From NCBI RefSeq assembly GCF_900099765.1, contig NZ_FNDX01000019.1, forward strand, positions 1-64,000: 64,000 bases of DNA. The letters run 5' to 3'. Position 1 is the stretch's first letter; each line of letters opens with the position of its first letter. Source of the stretch: Paenibacillus typhae (GTDB taxonomy: Bacteria > Bacillota > Bacilli > Paenibacillales > Paenibacillaceae). The translations under genes and the position numbers were made by a program. Below the pieces are notes generated by a model. That model searched no databases. It was not told the DNA's origin and worked only from the letters and a program-made list of their open reading frames with translations. This document shows positions 51,773 through 60,376 of this stretch, in pieces.

Positions 51773-53227
51773 ATGTTGGCTTTTCTACAGAAGTTAGGCA
51801 AGTCTCTGATGCTTCCGGTTGCGACCATGCCGGCGGCTGCGATTCTGCAGGGGTTCGGGCTGATTAATTATGAAAAGGATCTGCCGTTTGGCAGTGTCGT
51901 CGGAGGGTTTTTAAACCAGTATGTAGCCCCCTTCCTGAACGCCGGCGCTGGTGCGATTTTCGGTAATCTGGCGCTTATCTTTGCTATCGGGGTTGCCATT
52001 GGTTTTGCCGGTGATGCTGTTGCTGCGCTGTCGGCATTGATTGCTTATATGGTCCTTACCAAGGTGCTGGCTATTGTTCCTTTGCAGTTCTCCTTCATTA
52101 ATGATGATGTCGTATTGAATATGGGTGTGCTGGGCGGGATTTTTGCCGGTGCATGGGCTGCCTTCCTGTACAAGAGATATCATAATGTAAAAATGCCTGA
52201 TTGGCTTGGCTTCTTCGCCGGCAAGCGTTTTGTACCGATCATCACTGCGGCCTCTACGATGGTGCTTGCTGTATTCATCGGTATGATCTGGAGCCCGGTT
52301 CAGGATGTAATCAGTGATTTCGGGAACTGGGTAGTCAGCCTGGGGGCAATTGGCGCATTCGTCTTCGGTACAGCGAACCGGCTGCTGATCCCAATCGGAC
52401 TGCATCATGTCATTAATACCATTGCCTGGTTCCAGATCGGAGACTTCACCAACGCGGCAGGGGAAATTGTGCATGGTGATCTTACCCGCTTCTTTGCCGG
52501 AGACAAAACAGCCGGAATGTTCATGACAGGCTTCTTCCCGATTATGATGTTCGCCCTTCCGGGTGCGGCTTTAGCCTTCATCCATACAGCTAAACCTGAA
52601 AAACGCAAGGTGGTTGCATCCATCTTTATCGGTTCGGCAATCGCATCCTTCCTGACAGGGATTACTGAGCCGCTTGAATTCTCATTTATGTTCGTTGCAC
52701 CGGTATTGTATGTAGTGCATGCTGTACTTACCGGTCTCGCCGGACTTCTGATGTATGTGCTCGACGTTAAGCTGGGCTTCGGTTTCTCCGCCGGTCTGAT
52801 CGATTACCTGGTGAATATGAAGCAGTCAACGAACGCTTGGATTCTGATTCCGGTAGGGCTTGCCTTCTTCGTGCTCTATTATGTCCTGTTCCGCTTCATC
52901 ATTGTGAAGTTTAACCTGAAGACACCGGGACGCGAAGATGATCTGGAGGATGATCTGCAAGAGGTTACTGTCGGAAGCGGTACTGTATCGGCATCTTCCA
53001 GGGCTGCAAAGATTCTGGAGAATATCGGCGGACCATCCAACATCCGTACAATCGATGCTTGCATTACCCGGCTGCGGCTGAATGTGAATGATGACAAGGC
53101 CGTGAAAGATGCAGCCCTGAAACAGCTGGGAGCCTCAGGGGTAATGCGGCTCGGCCAGGGTGCGGTACAGATTGTATTCGGTCCGCAATCCGAGCAGATT
53201 AAGGATGATATTAAAAAGCTGATGTAA
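51773..53227 (+). CDS. nagE: PTS glucose/N-acetylglucosamine-type IICB transporter
   Basis: 484 residues. IIC membrane domain (about 1-375, ten or so helices) and IIB domain (about 405-484) with phospho-cysteine in TIDACITRLRL. The segment NTIAWFQIGDFTNAAGEI and HGDLTRFFAGDKTAGMFMTG followed by FFPIMMFALPGAALA reads closer to NagE (GlcNAc) than to PtsG, yet the operon carries glcT, so glucose, GlcNAc or both may be carried. No IIA domain is fused. AAGGGGATGATTGTATT precedes the ATG; a terminator follows. Confidence 0.88.
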   Translation: MLAFLQKLGKSLMLPVATMPAAAILQGFGLINYEKDLPFGSVVGGFLNQYVAPFLNAGAGAIFGNLALIFAIGVAIGFAGDAVAALSALIAYMVLTKVLAIVPLQFSFINDDVVLNMGVLGGIFAGAWAAFLYKRYHNVKMPDWLGFFAGKRFVPIITAASTMVLAVFIGMIWSPVQDVISDFGNWVVSLGAIGAFVFGTANRLLIPIGLHHVINTIAWFQIGDFTNAAGEIVHGDLTRFFAGDKTAGMFMTGFFPIMMFALPGAALAFIHTAKPEKRKVVASIFIGSAIASFLTGITEPLEFSFMFVAPVLYVVHAVLTGLAGLLMYVLDVKLGFGFSAGLIDYLVNMKQSTNAWILIPVGLAFFVLYYVLFRFIIVKFNLKTPGREDDLEDDLQEVTVGSGTVSASSRAAKILENIGGPSNIRTIDACITRLRLNVNDDKAVKDAALKQLGASGVMRLGQGAVQIVFGPQSEQIKDDIKKLM

Positions 53228-53285
53228 TAAAAGTACAACAGGGAAGATAAATATAATACCGGACCTGCTGTTTCCGGGGCCATAG

Positions 53286-53325
53286 AATAACCCGTCAGGC
53301 TTATGCCCGGCGGGTTATTATTATC
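53286..53325 (+). terminator. Terminator of the PTS operon
   Basis: AATAACCCG (53286-53294) / CGGGTTATT (53311-53319) with an inner GGC/GCC pairing, then ATTATT. Confidence 0.8.
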
Positions 53326-53496
53326 TGATCCGATGTGGTCACCAATATGAATATTTGAAGCGGCTTCCTTGTATTTAGGGGGCTGCTTTTTGTGTTGTTG
53401 ATCAAGGCTGATAAAATATTTTTCAGGTGAGTGATATAAAATAGTCCCGGCGGCCGTCTTACTTATAGCTGCAGCTGATAAGGAGGAAATAATACA

Positions 53497-54018
53497 ATGG
53501 ATATTCCGGAATCAACTGATAAGTTTAAAGAATTGTTCTATGAGCATTATACCGTAGTGCGGCGAAAGCTGGCTGCTCTGGTTCGTGATGAATCGGCAGC
53601 AGACGATCTGGCGCAGGAGGTTTTTCTCAAGCTGTACCGTAACCCGCCGGATGATCCGCAGGCGGTTGGTGCGTGGCTGCATCGTGTACTTACCCGGACC
53701 GGTTACGATTATCTGAACAAAAAAGCAAGAGAGAGGCTGTTGCAGGAAAGGCAGGAGATTTTCTATGATGCAGGGGCCGCCCCGCCGTCGGGCGAAGAGG
53801 CGGTGCTCAGCAAGCTGGAGCAGGAGGATGTCCGCCAGTGGCTTGACGAGCTGCCGGACAGGGACCGTCAGGTATTACTGCTGCGCTACTCAGGCTATAG
53901 CTATGCGGAAATTGCCGGGAAGCTGGGAGTGAGGCCGCCGGTTGTGGGAACTCTTCTGAGCCGGGCCACCCAAAAGCTGAAGCAGCAGGCGGCGGAGGCA
54001 CTGCCGCAAACGGAATAA
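53497..54018 (+). CDS. ECF-type RNA polymerase sigma factor
   Basis: 173 residues with region 2 (LFYEHYTVVRRKLAALVRDESAADDLAQEVFLKLYR) and region 4 (LDELPDRDRQVLLLRYSGYSYAEIAGKLG, LLSRATQKLKQQ), lacking regions 1 and 3. Such factors direct small regulons, often for envelope stress, and are held by an anti-sigma encoded next to them. AAGGAGGAAATAATACA precedes the ATG. The next gene, 41 bp on, is a membrane protein of anti-sigma layout. No clear autoregulated -35/-10 pair was identified. Confidence 0.88.
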   Translation: MDIPESTDKFKELFYEHYTVVRRKLAALVRDESAADDLAQEVFLKLYRNPPDDPQAVGAWLHRVLTRTGYDYLNKKARERLLQERQEIFYDAGAAPPSGEEAVLSKLEQEDVRQWLDELPDRDRQVLLLRYSGYSYAEIAGKLGVRPPVVGTLLSRATQKLKQQAAEALPQTE

Positions 54019-54059
54019 GCATACGTGTAAACAAGTTATTATATAGGAGGAATAAAATA

Positions 54060-55190
54060 ATGACGAACCCAGAGATCAAATCTTCCAATAAATCCGGATC
54101 CGAAACTACAGATGCGGCCTGGTTGAAAATGCAGAAGCTGCTGGCTGATGAGCCGGTGAATCCGGTATGGGACAGCTGGGGCCAGGCCGGGTCTTACAAC
54201 GCTGAAGAGGAAGAAGCCAACCGTAGAATAAGCAGCTCTGCCCTTCATAATGCCGGCGGACTGCCGGAACGTGAGGCTCCGGCTACAGGAGCCGTCAAGC
54301 CGTCAAAAGCCTCATCCCGCCGCAAAACGCGGATGACCCGCAGCCGTAAATGGGCTGCAGCCGCTGCTGCAGCTGCTCTCACTGCTGTAGTTCTGGCTAC
54401 ACCAGTCGGGAATACGGCAATGGCGGCGATCCTCAACCAGTTCAGGATGCAGGATGTTACTGTTGTGAATGAAAGTGAAATTCGCGAGCTGTTCAATCAG
54501 ATAAATGAAGGTGAAGCAGTTAGCGAGGCCGTGAACAAGTTCGGTAGCTTTAAGACTACTTACGGAACTTATTATGACTCGCTCTTATTAGACCAGCTGC
54601 AGTCCGTTGTCGGGTACCCTGCCATGAACACAGCTATACTGGAAGACATTCATTCCGTTCAAGTGACAGAATCCCGTGATGCTACAATGACGCTGAAGGT
54701 TGACGCAGTCAATGAGGCGCTCAAACGGCTGGGTGCGAAGCAATTGTTGCCAGAATCGGTTGACGGGAAGCCGATCACCCTTCATCTGCCGGAGACCGTG
54801 ATTTATGATCTGTCCACGGCAGACGGCCAATGGGCCAGCCTGTCACAAATGGATACCCCAAGTATTAAAATGGACTCGTCGATCGAGGTGGACGAAGCGC
54901 TGCAGGCTGTACTAAACTTACCGATTTTGCCGGAGCATTGGAAAACGAGCCTGCAGCAGAGCCGGGTACTCGCCGGTGAATTACCAATGCCACTGATTAA
55001 AGGGGATTCAGCCAAGGAAATAACGGTAGCCGGTACACCAGTAATCCTCCAGGAGTTCGATTACAGCCAGGATCCCGTTTTTAATGCAACCTGGATTCGT
55101 GAGGGACAGATGTTTGAATTATCCGGCGGCAGCCGGTATCCCGATAAAGATGAATTTATCGCTAAGCTGCAGGAGCTGATTACTGAATGA
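54060..55190 (+). CDS. Membrane-anchored putative anti-sigma factor
   Basis: 376 residues. A polar cytoplasmic N-terminus of about 97 residues (with DAAWLKMQKLLADEPVNPVWDSW), one transmembrane helix (about 98-120, Ala/Val-rich after KWAAAAAAAALTAVVLAT) and an extracytoplasmic domain of about 250 residues. No zinc-binding HxxxCxxC motif. Layout and position right after an ECF sigma gene support an anti-sigma/sensor role; an extracytoplasmic DUF4367-like fold is possible. It overlaps the ABC ATPase gene by 4 nt. Confidence 0.72.
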   Translation: MTNPEIKSSNKSGSETTDAAWLKMQKLLADEPVNPVWDSWGQAGSYNAEEEEANRRISSSALHNAGGLPEREAPATGAVKPSKASSRRKTRMTRSRKWAAAAAAAALTAVVLATPVGNTAMAAILNQFRMQDVTVVNESEIRELFNQINEGEAVSEAVNKFGSFKTTYGTYYDSLLLDQLQSVVGYPAMNTAILEDIHSVQVTESRDATMTLKVDAVNEALKRLGAKQLLPESVDGKPITLHLPETVIYDLSTADGQWASLSQMDTPSIKMDSSIEVDEALQAVLNLPILPEHWKTSLQQSRVLAGELPMPLIKGDSAKEITVAGTPVILQEFDYSQDPVFNATWIREGQMFELSGGSRYPDKDEFIAKLQELITE

Positions 55191-56155
55191 GAGAAGCGGC
55201 AATAGAAACGCAGTTATTGTCCAAAGAATACGGGAATGGACGCGGCTGCCGCGATGTAACGATAACGGTGGGAAAAGGGGAAGCCTTCGGCTTCCTCGGT
55301 CCCAACGGGGCCGGTAAAAGTACCTTTGTGAAAATGCTGGTAGGGCTCATAGCTCCTTCAAGCGGGCAGGCAAGTATCTTCGGGCACAGAATCGGGTCTA
55401 TGGAGGCAAACGCATGCATCGGTTATTTGCCGGAGCTGTACCGTTGTCAGGAATGGCTGACCGGCTTAGAGGTGCTGCAGCTGCACGCTCGTTTATGCAG
55501 GATGGATAAGACAGCTGCCCAGCGGAGAATACCCGAGCTGCTGGAGGAGGTCGGGCTTGGACAGCGCGGCAAAGACCGCGTCAAGCATTACTCCAAGGGA
55601 ATGCAGCAGCGGCTTGGCTTAGCCTGTGCGCTGATAAATAAGCCGCAGGTTGTTTTTTTGGATGAGCCGTCTTCAGCGCTTGATCCGGTTGGCAGGGCAG
55701 AGGTACGGAGTATTCTGGAGCGGCTGAAGGCGAAGGGAGTTACCATTTTTCTCAACTCACACCTTCTTGGCGATGTAGAGGCACTCTGTGACAGGATGGC
55801 ACTGCTGAATGACGGTGTAATCCTGCGGCATGGCACAGCAGCGGAATTGCTCAGCAAGCGAAGCACCTGGCTTTTTAAAGTCGGCGGCTGTTCGCCTTTT
55901 TTATTATCCTGGCTGAATGAGCAGACGGGCTTTCAGCTCCATGAAACAGTGAATCAGGAGGCTGCATCACCGGAGGACGAAAGTGTTGTCTGGCTGGAAG
56001 CAGAGCTGGATAATGAGGAGCAGGCCGGCTGGCTGAATTTTCTGATTATTGAGCAGGGAATGATTTTATATGAAGCAACACGCAAAAAGGAACGTCTCGA
56101 GGGCTGGTTCATGGATGCCGTATCAGGCCTTAGTCACAGGGGGGAGAAGGAATGA
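55187..56155 (+). CDS. ABC transporter ATP-binding protein (sigma operon)
   Basis: 322 residues. Walker A GPNGAGKST (about 40-48), signature YSKGMQQRLGL, Walker B VVFLDEPSSALDP and H-loop SHLLGDVEAL. A C-terminal extension of about 100 residues follows the ATPase core. ATG overlaps the anti-sigma stop and its end overlaps the permease gene by 4 nt, so the exporter is translated with the sigma/anti-sigma pair. Substrate unknown. Confidence 0.88.
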   Translation: MREAAIETQLLSKEYGNGRGCRDVTITVGKGEAFGFLGPNGAGKSTFVKMLVGLIAPSSGQASIFGHRIGSMEANACIGYLPELYRCQEWLTGLEVLQLHARLCRMDKTAAQRRIPELLEEVGLGQRGKDRVKHYSKGMQQRLGLACALINKPQVVFLDEPSSALDPVGRAEVRSILERLKAKGVTIFLNSHLLGDVEALCDRMALLNDGVILRHGTAAELLSKRSTWLFKVGGCSPFLLSWLNEQTGFQLHETVNQEAASPEDESVVWLEAELDNEEQAGWLNFLIIEQGMILYEATRKKERLEGWFMDAVSGLSHRGEKE

Positions 56156-57036
56156 GGATCATTGCCGGCATGACCTGGAAGGAATTGCTCCGCAAAAAAG
56201 TAATGCTGCTTACCCTGCTGTTGACTGTTGTTTTCCTGCTGGCTTTCTGGTTTGTTGCACAGACAATTGGTAAAAATGATGTCTTTGACGGAAACGGAAT
56301 GATCAGCTTCAGCACCATGATTGCCCGGTTCACAAACGGGGCCTTTATTCTGATGCTTGGCTTTTTCTTCGGTTCCTTTGTCATTGCTTTTCTGGCAATA
56401 TTCAGTTCCTTTTCAGCTGTATCAGGGGAGGCAGAGCAAGGAATCATGCAGGCGATGCTGCCTCGTCCGCTGCCGCGCTGGAAATGGTACTTTGGCCGCT
56501 GGCTTGGATATGTCTCGCTTGGGGTTATCTATGCAGGCGTACTGTTCGCTTCTATCCTGCTTATTACCCGGTACCATGCGGCGATTCCGCAGAACCCTGC
56601 AGCGCTGCTCAGAGCCTTTCTGCTGTTTGTGTCCACTGTTCCGTTACTGGTGAGCCTGGCGATGCTCGGCTCAGGCATTTTCTCTGCACTCGGCAACGGT
56701 GTCCTTATGACGATGCTCTATGGTGCAGGCTGGCTTGGAGGCATGCTGGATAAGCTAAGCGGATCACTGCGGCTTGAGCCTGACGGATTGGTGATGCTGC
56801 ATAATCTCACCGGGCTCATCTCTATGGCTATGCCTGCAGATAGCCTGCAGCGCAGAATGACAACTGAACTGCTTAGCATTAAGGAGCTCAGTGGCATAGT
56901 AGATATAACAAGCGGCAGCTTTAGTATGCTTAGCGGGGGTACTGGTCCATCGGATACCTTCATTATTTATGCTATAGGGTATACCCTTGTCGCACTGCTA
57001 ATTGGACTATATCGCTTTCAACGTAGAGATTTATAA
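56152..57036 (+). CDS. ABC-2 type permease (sigma operon)
   Basis: 294 residues with about six transmembrane helices (for example 17-38, 62-88, 118-140, 154-178). RIIAGMTWKELLRKKVMLLTLLLT at the start and QRRDL at the end fit ABC-2 permeases. Last gene of the ECF sigma operon; it should pair with the ATPase before it. A bidirectional terminator follows. Confidence 0.82.
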   Translation: MRIIAGMTWKELLRKKVMLLTLLLTVVFLLAFWFVAQTIGKNDVFDGNGMISFSTMIARFTNGAFILMLGFFFGSFVIAFLAIFSSFSAVSGEAEQGIMQAMLPRPLPRWKWYFGRWLGYVSLGVIYAGVLFASILLITRYHAAIPQNPAALLRAFLLFVSTVPLLVSLAMLGSGIFSALGNGVLMTMLYGAGWLGGMLDKLSGSLRLEPDGLVMLHNLTGLISMAMPADSLQRRMTTELLSIKELSGIVDITSGSFSMLSGGTGPSDTFIIYAIGYTLVALLIGLYRFQRRDL

Positions 57037-57070
57037 AGATGTCCAGGTTAACCCGCATATTTACACAAAC

Positions 57071-57112
57071 AAGCGCCCTTTTGAGCCGGAATCCGGTTCA
57101 AAAAGGGCGCTT
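57071..57112. terminator. Bidirectional terminator between permease and HxlR genes
   Basis: AAGCGCCCTTTT (57071-57082) pairs with AAAAGGGCGCTT (57101-57112), with an inner GAGCCGG/CCGGTTC stem. It serves the convergent genes on both sides. Confidence 0.85.
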
Positions 57113-57132
57113 ATCTGCTTCAAGCGCGGGGC

Positions 57133-57459
57133 TCACTGCTTGACTCCAAGCTCAATCCATTCAGAGGACCAGCTGCTGATTTCTCCCAGAATCGGAGCCA
57201 GGGCATTGCCCTTGGCAGTCAGGGAGTATTCAATGCGCACCGGCATTTCGGGATATACTGTCCGCTGAATGATACCTTCGTTTTCCATTTCCTTCAGCCG
57301 GTCAGATAATACCTTACCGCTGAGGTTAGACAGGCAGCCCTCGATTTCACCAAACCGGCGGGGGCCCTGCATCAATACAAATACGATCAGTGCGACCCAG
57401 CGTTTGCTTAGAACATCTACCGCCTTCTCAAAGCGGGGACACATCTCGAACTCATTCAT
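57133..57459 (-). CDS. HxlR-family transcriptional regulator
   Basis: 108 residues, winged helix of the HxlR/MarR-like class: CPRFEKAVDVLSKRWVALIVFVLMQGPRRFGEIEGCLSNLSGKVLSDRLKEMENEGIIQR split by normal turns, with YSLTAKGNAL near the end. A single N-terminal cysteine (MCPRFEKA) is in the position used for thiol or aldehyde sensing in HxlR and HypR proteins. AGAGGTGAGC precedes the ATG. Divergent from the ribA-type gene, with paired operator-like repeats between them. Confidence 0.9.
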   Translation of the reverse strand: MNEFEMCPRFEKAVDVLSKRWVALIVFVLMQGPRRFGEIEGCLSNLSGKVLSDRLKEMENEGIIQRTVYPEMPVRIEYSLTAKGNALAPILGEISSWSSEWIELGVKQ

Positions 57460-57492
57460 TTAGCTCACCTCTGCATTCATTATATCATAAAC

Positions 57493-57578
57493 TTACAATA
57501 AGTAATTATAAATATTTATATATATATTATAACTTGACGAAGTTATATTACAATGATAAACTAACTTACAAATAGTTA
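57493..57578. promoter_or_regulatory. Divergent control region: promoter and two HxlR-type repeats
   Basis: The GTP cyclohydrolase promoter is TTGACG (57534-57539), 17-nt spacer, TAAACT (57557-57562). Two related elements flank it: ACTTACAATAAGTAA (57491-57505) and TAACTTACAAATAGTTA (57562-57578). They share AACTTACAA and have dyad symmetry, fitting one regulator binding both sites, probably HxlR. Confidence 0.6.
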
Positions 57579-57620
57579 CTACAGCGAATTTTGATAATTA
57601 AATTTTAGGATGGTGCAATT

Positions 57621-58403
57621 ATGATTAAACCGGATATCATTTCTATATTGCAGAATAAGATCAAGTGGATTACTAACAATGACAATACAAACATTCTGGT
57701 CGGACCGATCACCTTACCTGTCAATCTGGATGGAGAGACGGTTACTTTTAAATGGTACAGCTGGCTTAATGCAGCTGATGAAGATCTTCAGCAGGGCGAT
57801 ACGAAGGAAGCAACAGAGCTTCTGATCTCCCGGCTTTCTTCGCTGAAGCTTGCTGATGCGCAGCAGTCGAGTGTACTTGTATATGGTGATTTTGAACACT
57901 CAGACGAGGCCCTGATCCGGATGCACAGCATCTGCCATACCGGGGATATCTTCGGAAGCAAGCGCTGCGACTGCGGATTCCAGCTGCGCCAGTCGATGAA
58001 GATGATCGCACAGCACGGCTCCGGGGCGCTGTTCTATTTGGCTAACCATGAAGGCAGAGGCATCGGGCTGTTCAGCAAAGCGATGGCCTACATTCTTCAG
58101 GAGGAAGGCTATGATACAGTAGAAGCTAACCTCGAATTGGGCTTTGCCGATGATTCACGGGATTACAGCGACGCGATCAGCGTTCTGCAGCACCTGCGCA
58201 GCAAACCGGTCACTTTGATCACGAACAATCCGAAGAAGCTTGAGGCTTTGAAGGCGGCCGGAATGAATACCGGTAAACGGATTCCGCTGTGGGGAGATGT
58301 GTCCGTCTTTAACGAAAAGTACCTGCGGACCAAGGTTACCCGCTCCGGGCATCTGGAGGCAGTGAAGACGGCTGATTTTTTTGAAGGAAGAGTCGCTAAA
58401 TAA
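57621..58403 (+). CDS. ribA: GTP cyclohydrolase II (stand-alone)
   Basis: 260 residues. Opens the imidazole ring of GTP, first step of riboflavin synthesis. The zinc-binding triple cysteine motif is in GDIFGSKRCDCGFQL, together with MHSICHTG, NHEGRGIGLFSKAMAY, LELGFADDSRDYSDA and TNNPKKLEAL. No fused DHBP synthase domain; about 60 residues of extra N-terminus occur. No rib genes adjoin and no FMN riboswitch is seen; it is divergent from an HxlR regulator, so control is likely by that protein. Confidence 0.9.
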   Translation: MIKPDIISILQNKIKWITNNDNTNILVGPITLPVNLDGETVTFKWYSWLNAADEDLQQGDTKEATELLISRLSSLKLADAQQSSVLVYGDFEHSDEALIRMHSICHTGDIFGSKRCDCGFQLRQSMKMIAQHGSGALFYLANHEGRGIGLFSKAMAYILQEEGYDTVEANLELGFADDSRDYSDAISVLQHLRSKPVTLITNNPKKLEALKAAGMNTGKRIPLWGDVSVFNEKYLRTKVTRSGHLEAVKTADFFEGRVAK

Positions 58404-58478
58404 TGAGGGGTAGTGCTTTTCCGCTCTGTCCATTATAATGGAGAACTGAACCCAACTTATAGTTAGCGAGGTACCTCT

Positions 58479-59534
58479 ATGAACGCAATTGAAGTGCAGG
58501 ACTTACGCAAAACCTTTAAAGTCCAAAAAAACCGCGAGGGCCTCAAAGGGGCCTTCGCTGATTTGTTTAAACGGCAGTATTCCGAGGTTACCGCTGTTAA
58601 AGATATTTCGTTCAAGATTCCGGAGGGCGAAATCTGCGGCTACATCGGGGAGAACGGGGCAGGCAAGTCGACGACAATCAAGATGCTCACGGGCATTCTT
58701 GTCCCGACTTCAGGCCAAGTGTCAGTAGGCGGATTTGTTCCTTATATGGAGCGCGAGAAGTTCGTTCAGAACATCGGCGTTGTATTTGGCCAGCGCAGCC
58801 AGCTTTGGTGGGACATCGGCGTTATTGAATCCTTTCAGCTGCTGCGTAAAGTATACAGAGTATCGGAGCATGATTTTAAAAAGCGGCTGGATGAGCTTGT
58901 CGAGCGGCTTGAGCTCCAAGAGCTTCTTAACCGGCCCGTCCGCAAGCTGAGTCTTGGACAGCGGATGCGCTGCGAGCTGGTCGCTGCGCTTCTGCATAAC
59001 CCGTCCATTCTGTTTCTGGACGAGCCGACCATCGGCCTGGATATCGTCGTGAAGTCGGAAATCCGTGATTTTCTCAAGGATACGAACCGTGAGCACGGCA
59101 CCACCATTTTGCTGACAACCCATGATCTGCAGGATATAGAAGCCCTATGCTCAAGGGTCATTATGCTGGATGACGGACGGATTATTTATGATGGCGGTCT
59201 TGAGGAGCTGAAACAGCGCTGGGGAACCGGGCGTGAGGTGCAGTTCCAGTTCGGCGCGGCTACCAGGCTGGCTCAGCTCGTACAATGGACAGAGGGAATG
59301 CCTGTCACCTGGACAGCGGAGAACGATCTGGGTGCCAAGGTATGGATTCCGCTTGAGCTGAACGTTTCGGATGTGCTGGCCCGTGTGGTCGGAGCGGCGG
59401 ATATTACCGACATCAAAATTATCGAGACGAATACGGATGAGATTGTACGGAGTATCTATCAGTCCGGCTCTGCAGACAAGCCGGAGGATAAAATCGCGGC
59501 ACTGCAGGAAGAGAAAGAGGCGGCACATGTCTAA
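58479..59534 (+). CDS. ABC transporter ATP-binding protein (ABC-2 family exporter)
   Basis: 351 residues. Walker A GENGAGKST (about 63-71), signature KLSLGQRMRCEL, Walker B ILFLDEPTIGLDI and H-loop TTHDLQDIEAL. The LDI instead of LDP after Walker B and the KTFKVQKNREGLKGAF start are typical of ATPases that pair with two ABC2_membrane_6 permeases. Ends overlapping the next gene by 8 nt. Substrate unknown; some members are viologen or drug exporters. Confidence 0.88.
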   Translation: MNAIEVQDLRKTFKVQKNREGLKGAFADLFKRQYSEVTAVKDISFKIPEGEICGYIGENGAGKSTTIKMLTGILVPTSGQVSVGGFVPYMEREKFVQNIGVVFGQRSQLWWDIGVIESFQLLRKVYRVSEHDFKKRLDELVERLELQELLNRPVRKLSLGQRMRCELVAALLHNPSILFLDEPTIGLDIVVKSEIRDFLKDTNREHGTTILLTTHDLQDIEALCSRVIMLDDGRIIYDGGLEELKQRWGTGREVQFQFGAATRLAQLVQWTEGMPVTWTAENDLGAKVWIPLELNVSDVLARVVGAADITDIKIIETNTDEIVRSIYQSGSADKPEDKIAALQEEKEAAHV

Positions 59535-60372
59535 ATCTCTAGAGGCCGGCGGTTCACAGGAGAACGGGAAACTGCTGCTGCTGGGAGCCTATTTTGATTT
59601 TATTCGTATCCGTTTTTTGACCATGCTTGCATACCGTGTTAATTATTATTCAGGTATCCTGATCTATACCTTAAATATCGGAGTCAATTACTTCACATGG
59701 AAGGCTATTTACGGCGGGGGTGAATCCTTGGGCGGCTTTACCAGTGCGCAGATGACCACCTATGTTGCCGTCTCCTGGATGGCGAGAGCCTTTTATTTCA
59801 ACAACCTTGACCGGGAGATTTCATCAGATATCCGTGACGGGAGCATTGCGATCCAGTTCATCCGTCCGTATAACTATGTGCTCGTCAAAATGATGCAGGG
59901 GCTCGGGGAAGGCCTGTTCCGCTTCCTGATGCTGATGATTCCGGGAATGGTTGTGGCGGTTCTGCTCTTTCCGGTTGAGCTCCCGACAGATCCCGCCGCT
60001 TGGATTGGGTTTTTGGTCATGCTCTTCTTCAGCTTCCTGATCAGTTCACAGATTAATGTGATCACCGGGCTGAGCGCTTTTTTTGTGGAAAATAATGAGG
60101 GTGTGATGCGGATGAAGCGGGTCATTGTTGATCTCTTCTCCGGTCTGATCGTTCCGATCAGCCTGTTTCCGGGCTGGTTGTCCTCTGTGCTGGATGTATT
60201 GCCGTTTCAGGCCATTACATACCTTCCGGGCTCAGTTTTTACAGGACGCGTACAAGGGGTGGGCATCTGGAATGTGCTCGGTATTCAGGTCTTCTGGTTC
60301 CTGGTGCTGCTGATTCCGATTGTCTGGCTTTATTATGCGGCGCGCAAGCGGCTGTTCGTGCAGGGGGGCTAA
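59527..60372 (+). CDS. ABC-2 family permease, first subunit
   Basis: 281 residues. After a short polar start (MSKSLEAGGSQENGKLLLLG) come about six helices. FDFIRIRFLTMLAYRVNYYSG and DGSIAIQFIRPYNYV match the ABC2_membrane_6 family. ATG lies inside the end of the ATPase gene. It should form a heterodimeric membrane part with the next gene product. Confidence 0.85.
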   Translation: MSKSLEAGGSQENGKLLLLGAYFDFIRIRFLTMLAYRVNYYSGILIYTLNIGVNYFTWKAIYGGGESLGGFTSAQMTTYVAVSWMARAFYFNNLDREISSDIRDGSIAIQFIRPYNYVLVKMMQGLGEGLFRFLMLMIPGMVVAVLLFPVELPTDPAAWIGFLVMLFFSFLISSQINVITGLSAFFVENNEGVMRMKRVIVDLFSGLIVPISLFPGWLSSVLDVLPFQAITYLPGSVFTGRVQGVGIWNVLGIQVFWFLVLLIPIVWLYYAARKRLFVQGG

Positions 60373-60376
60373 GCAG

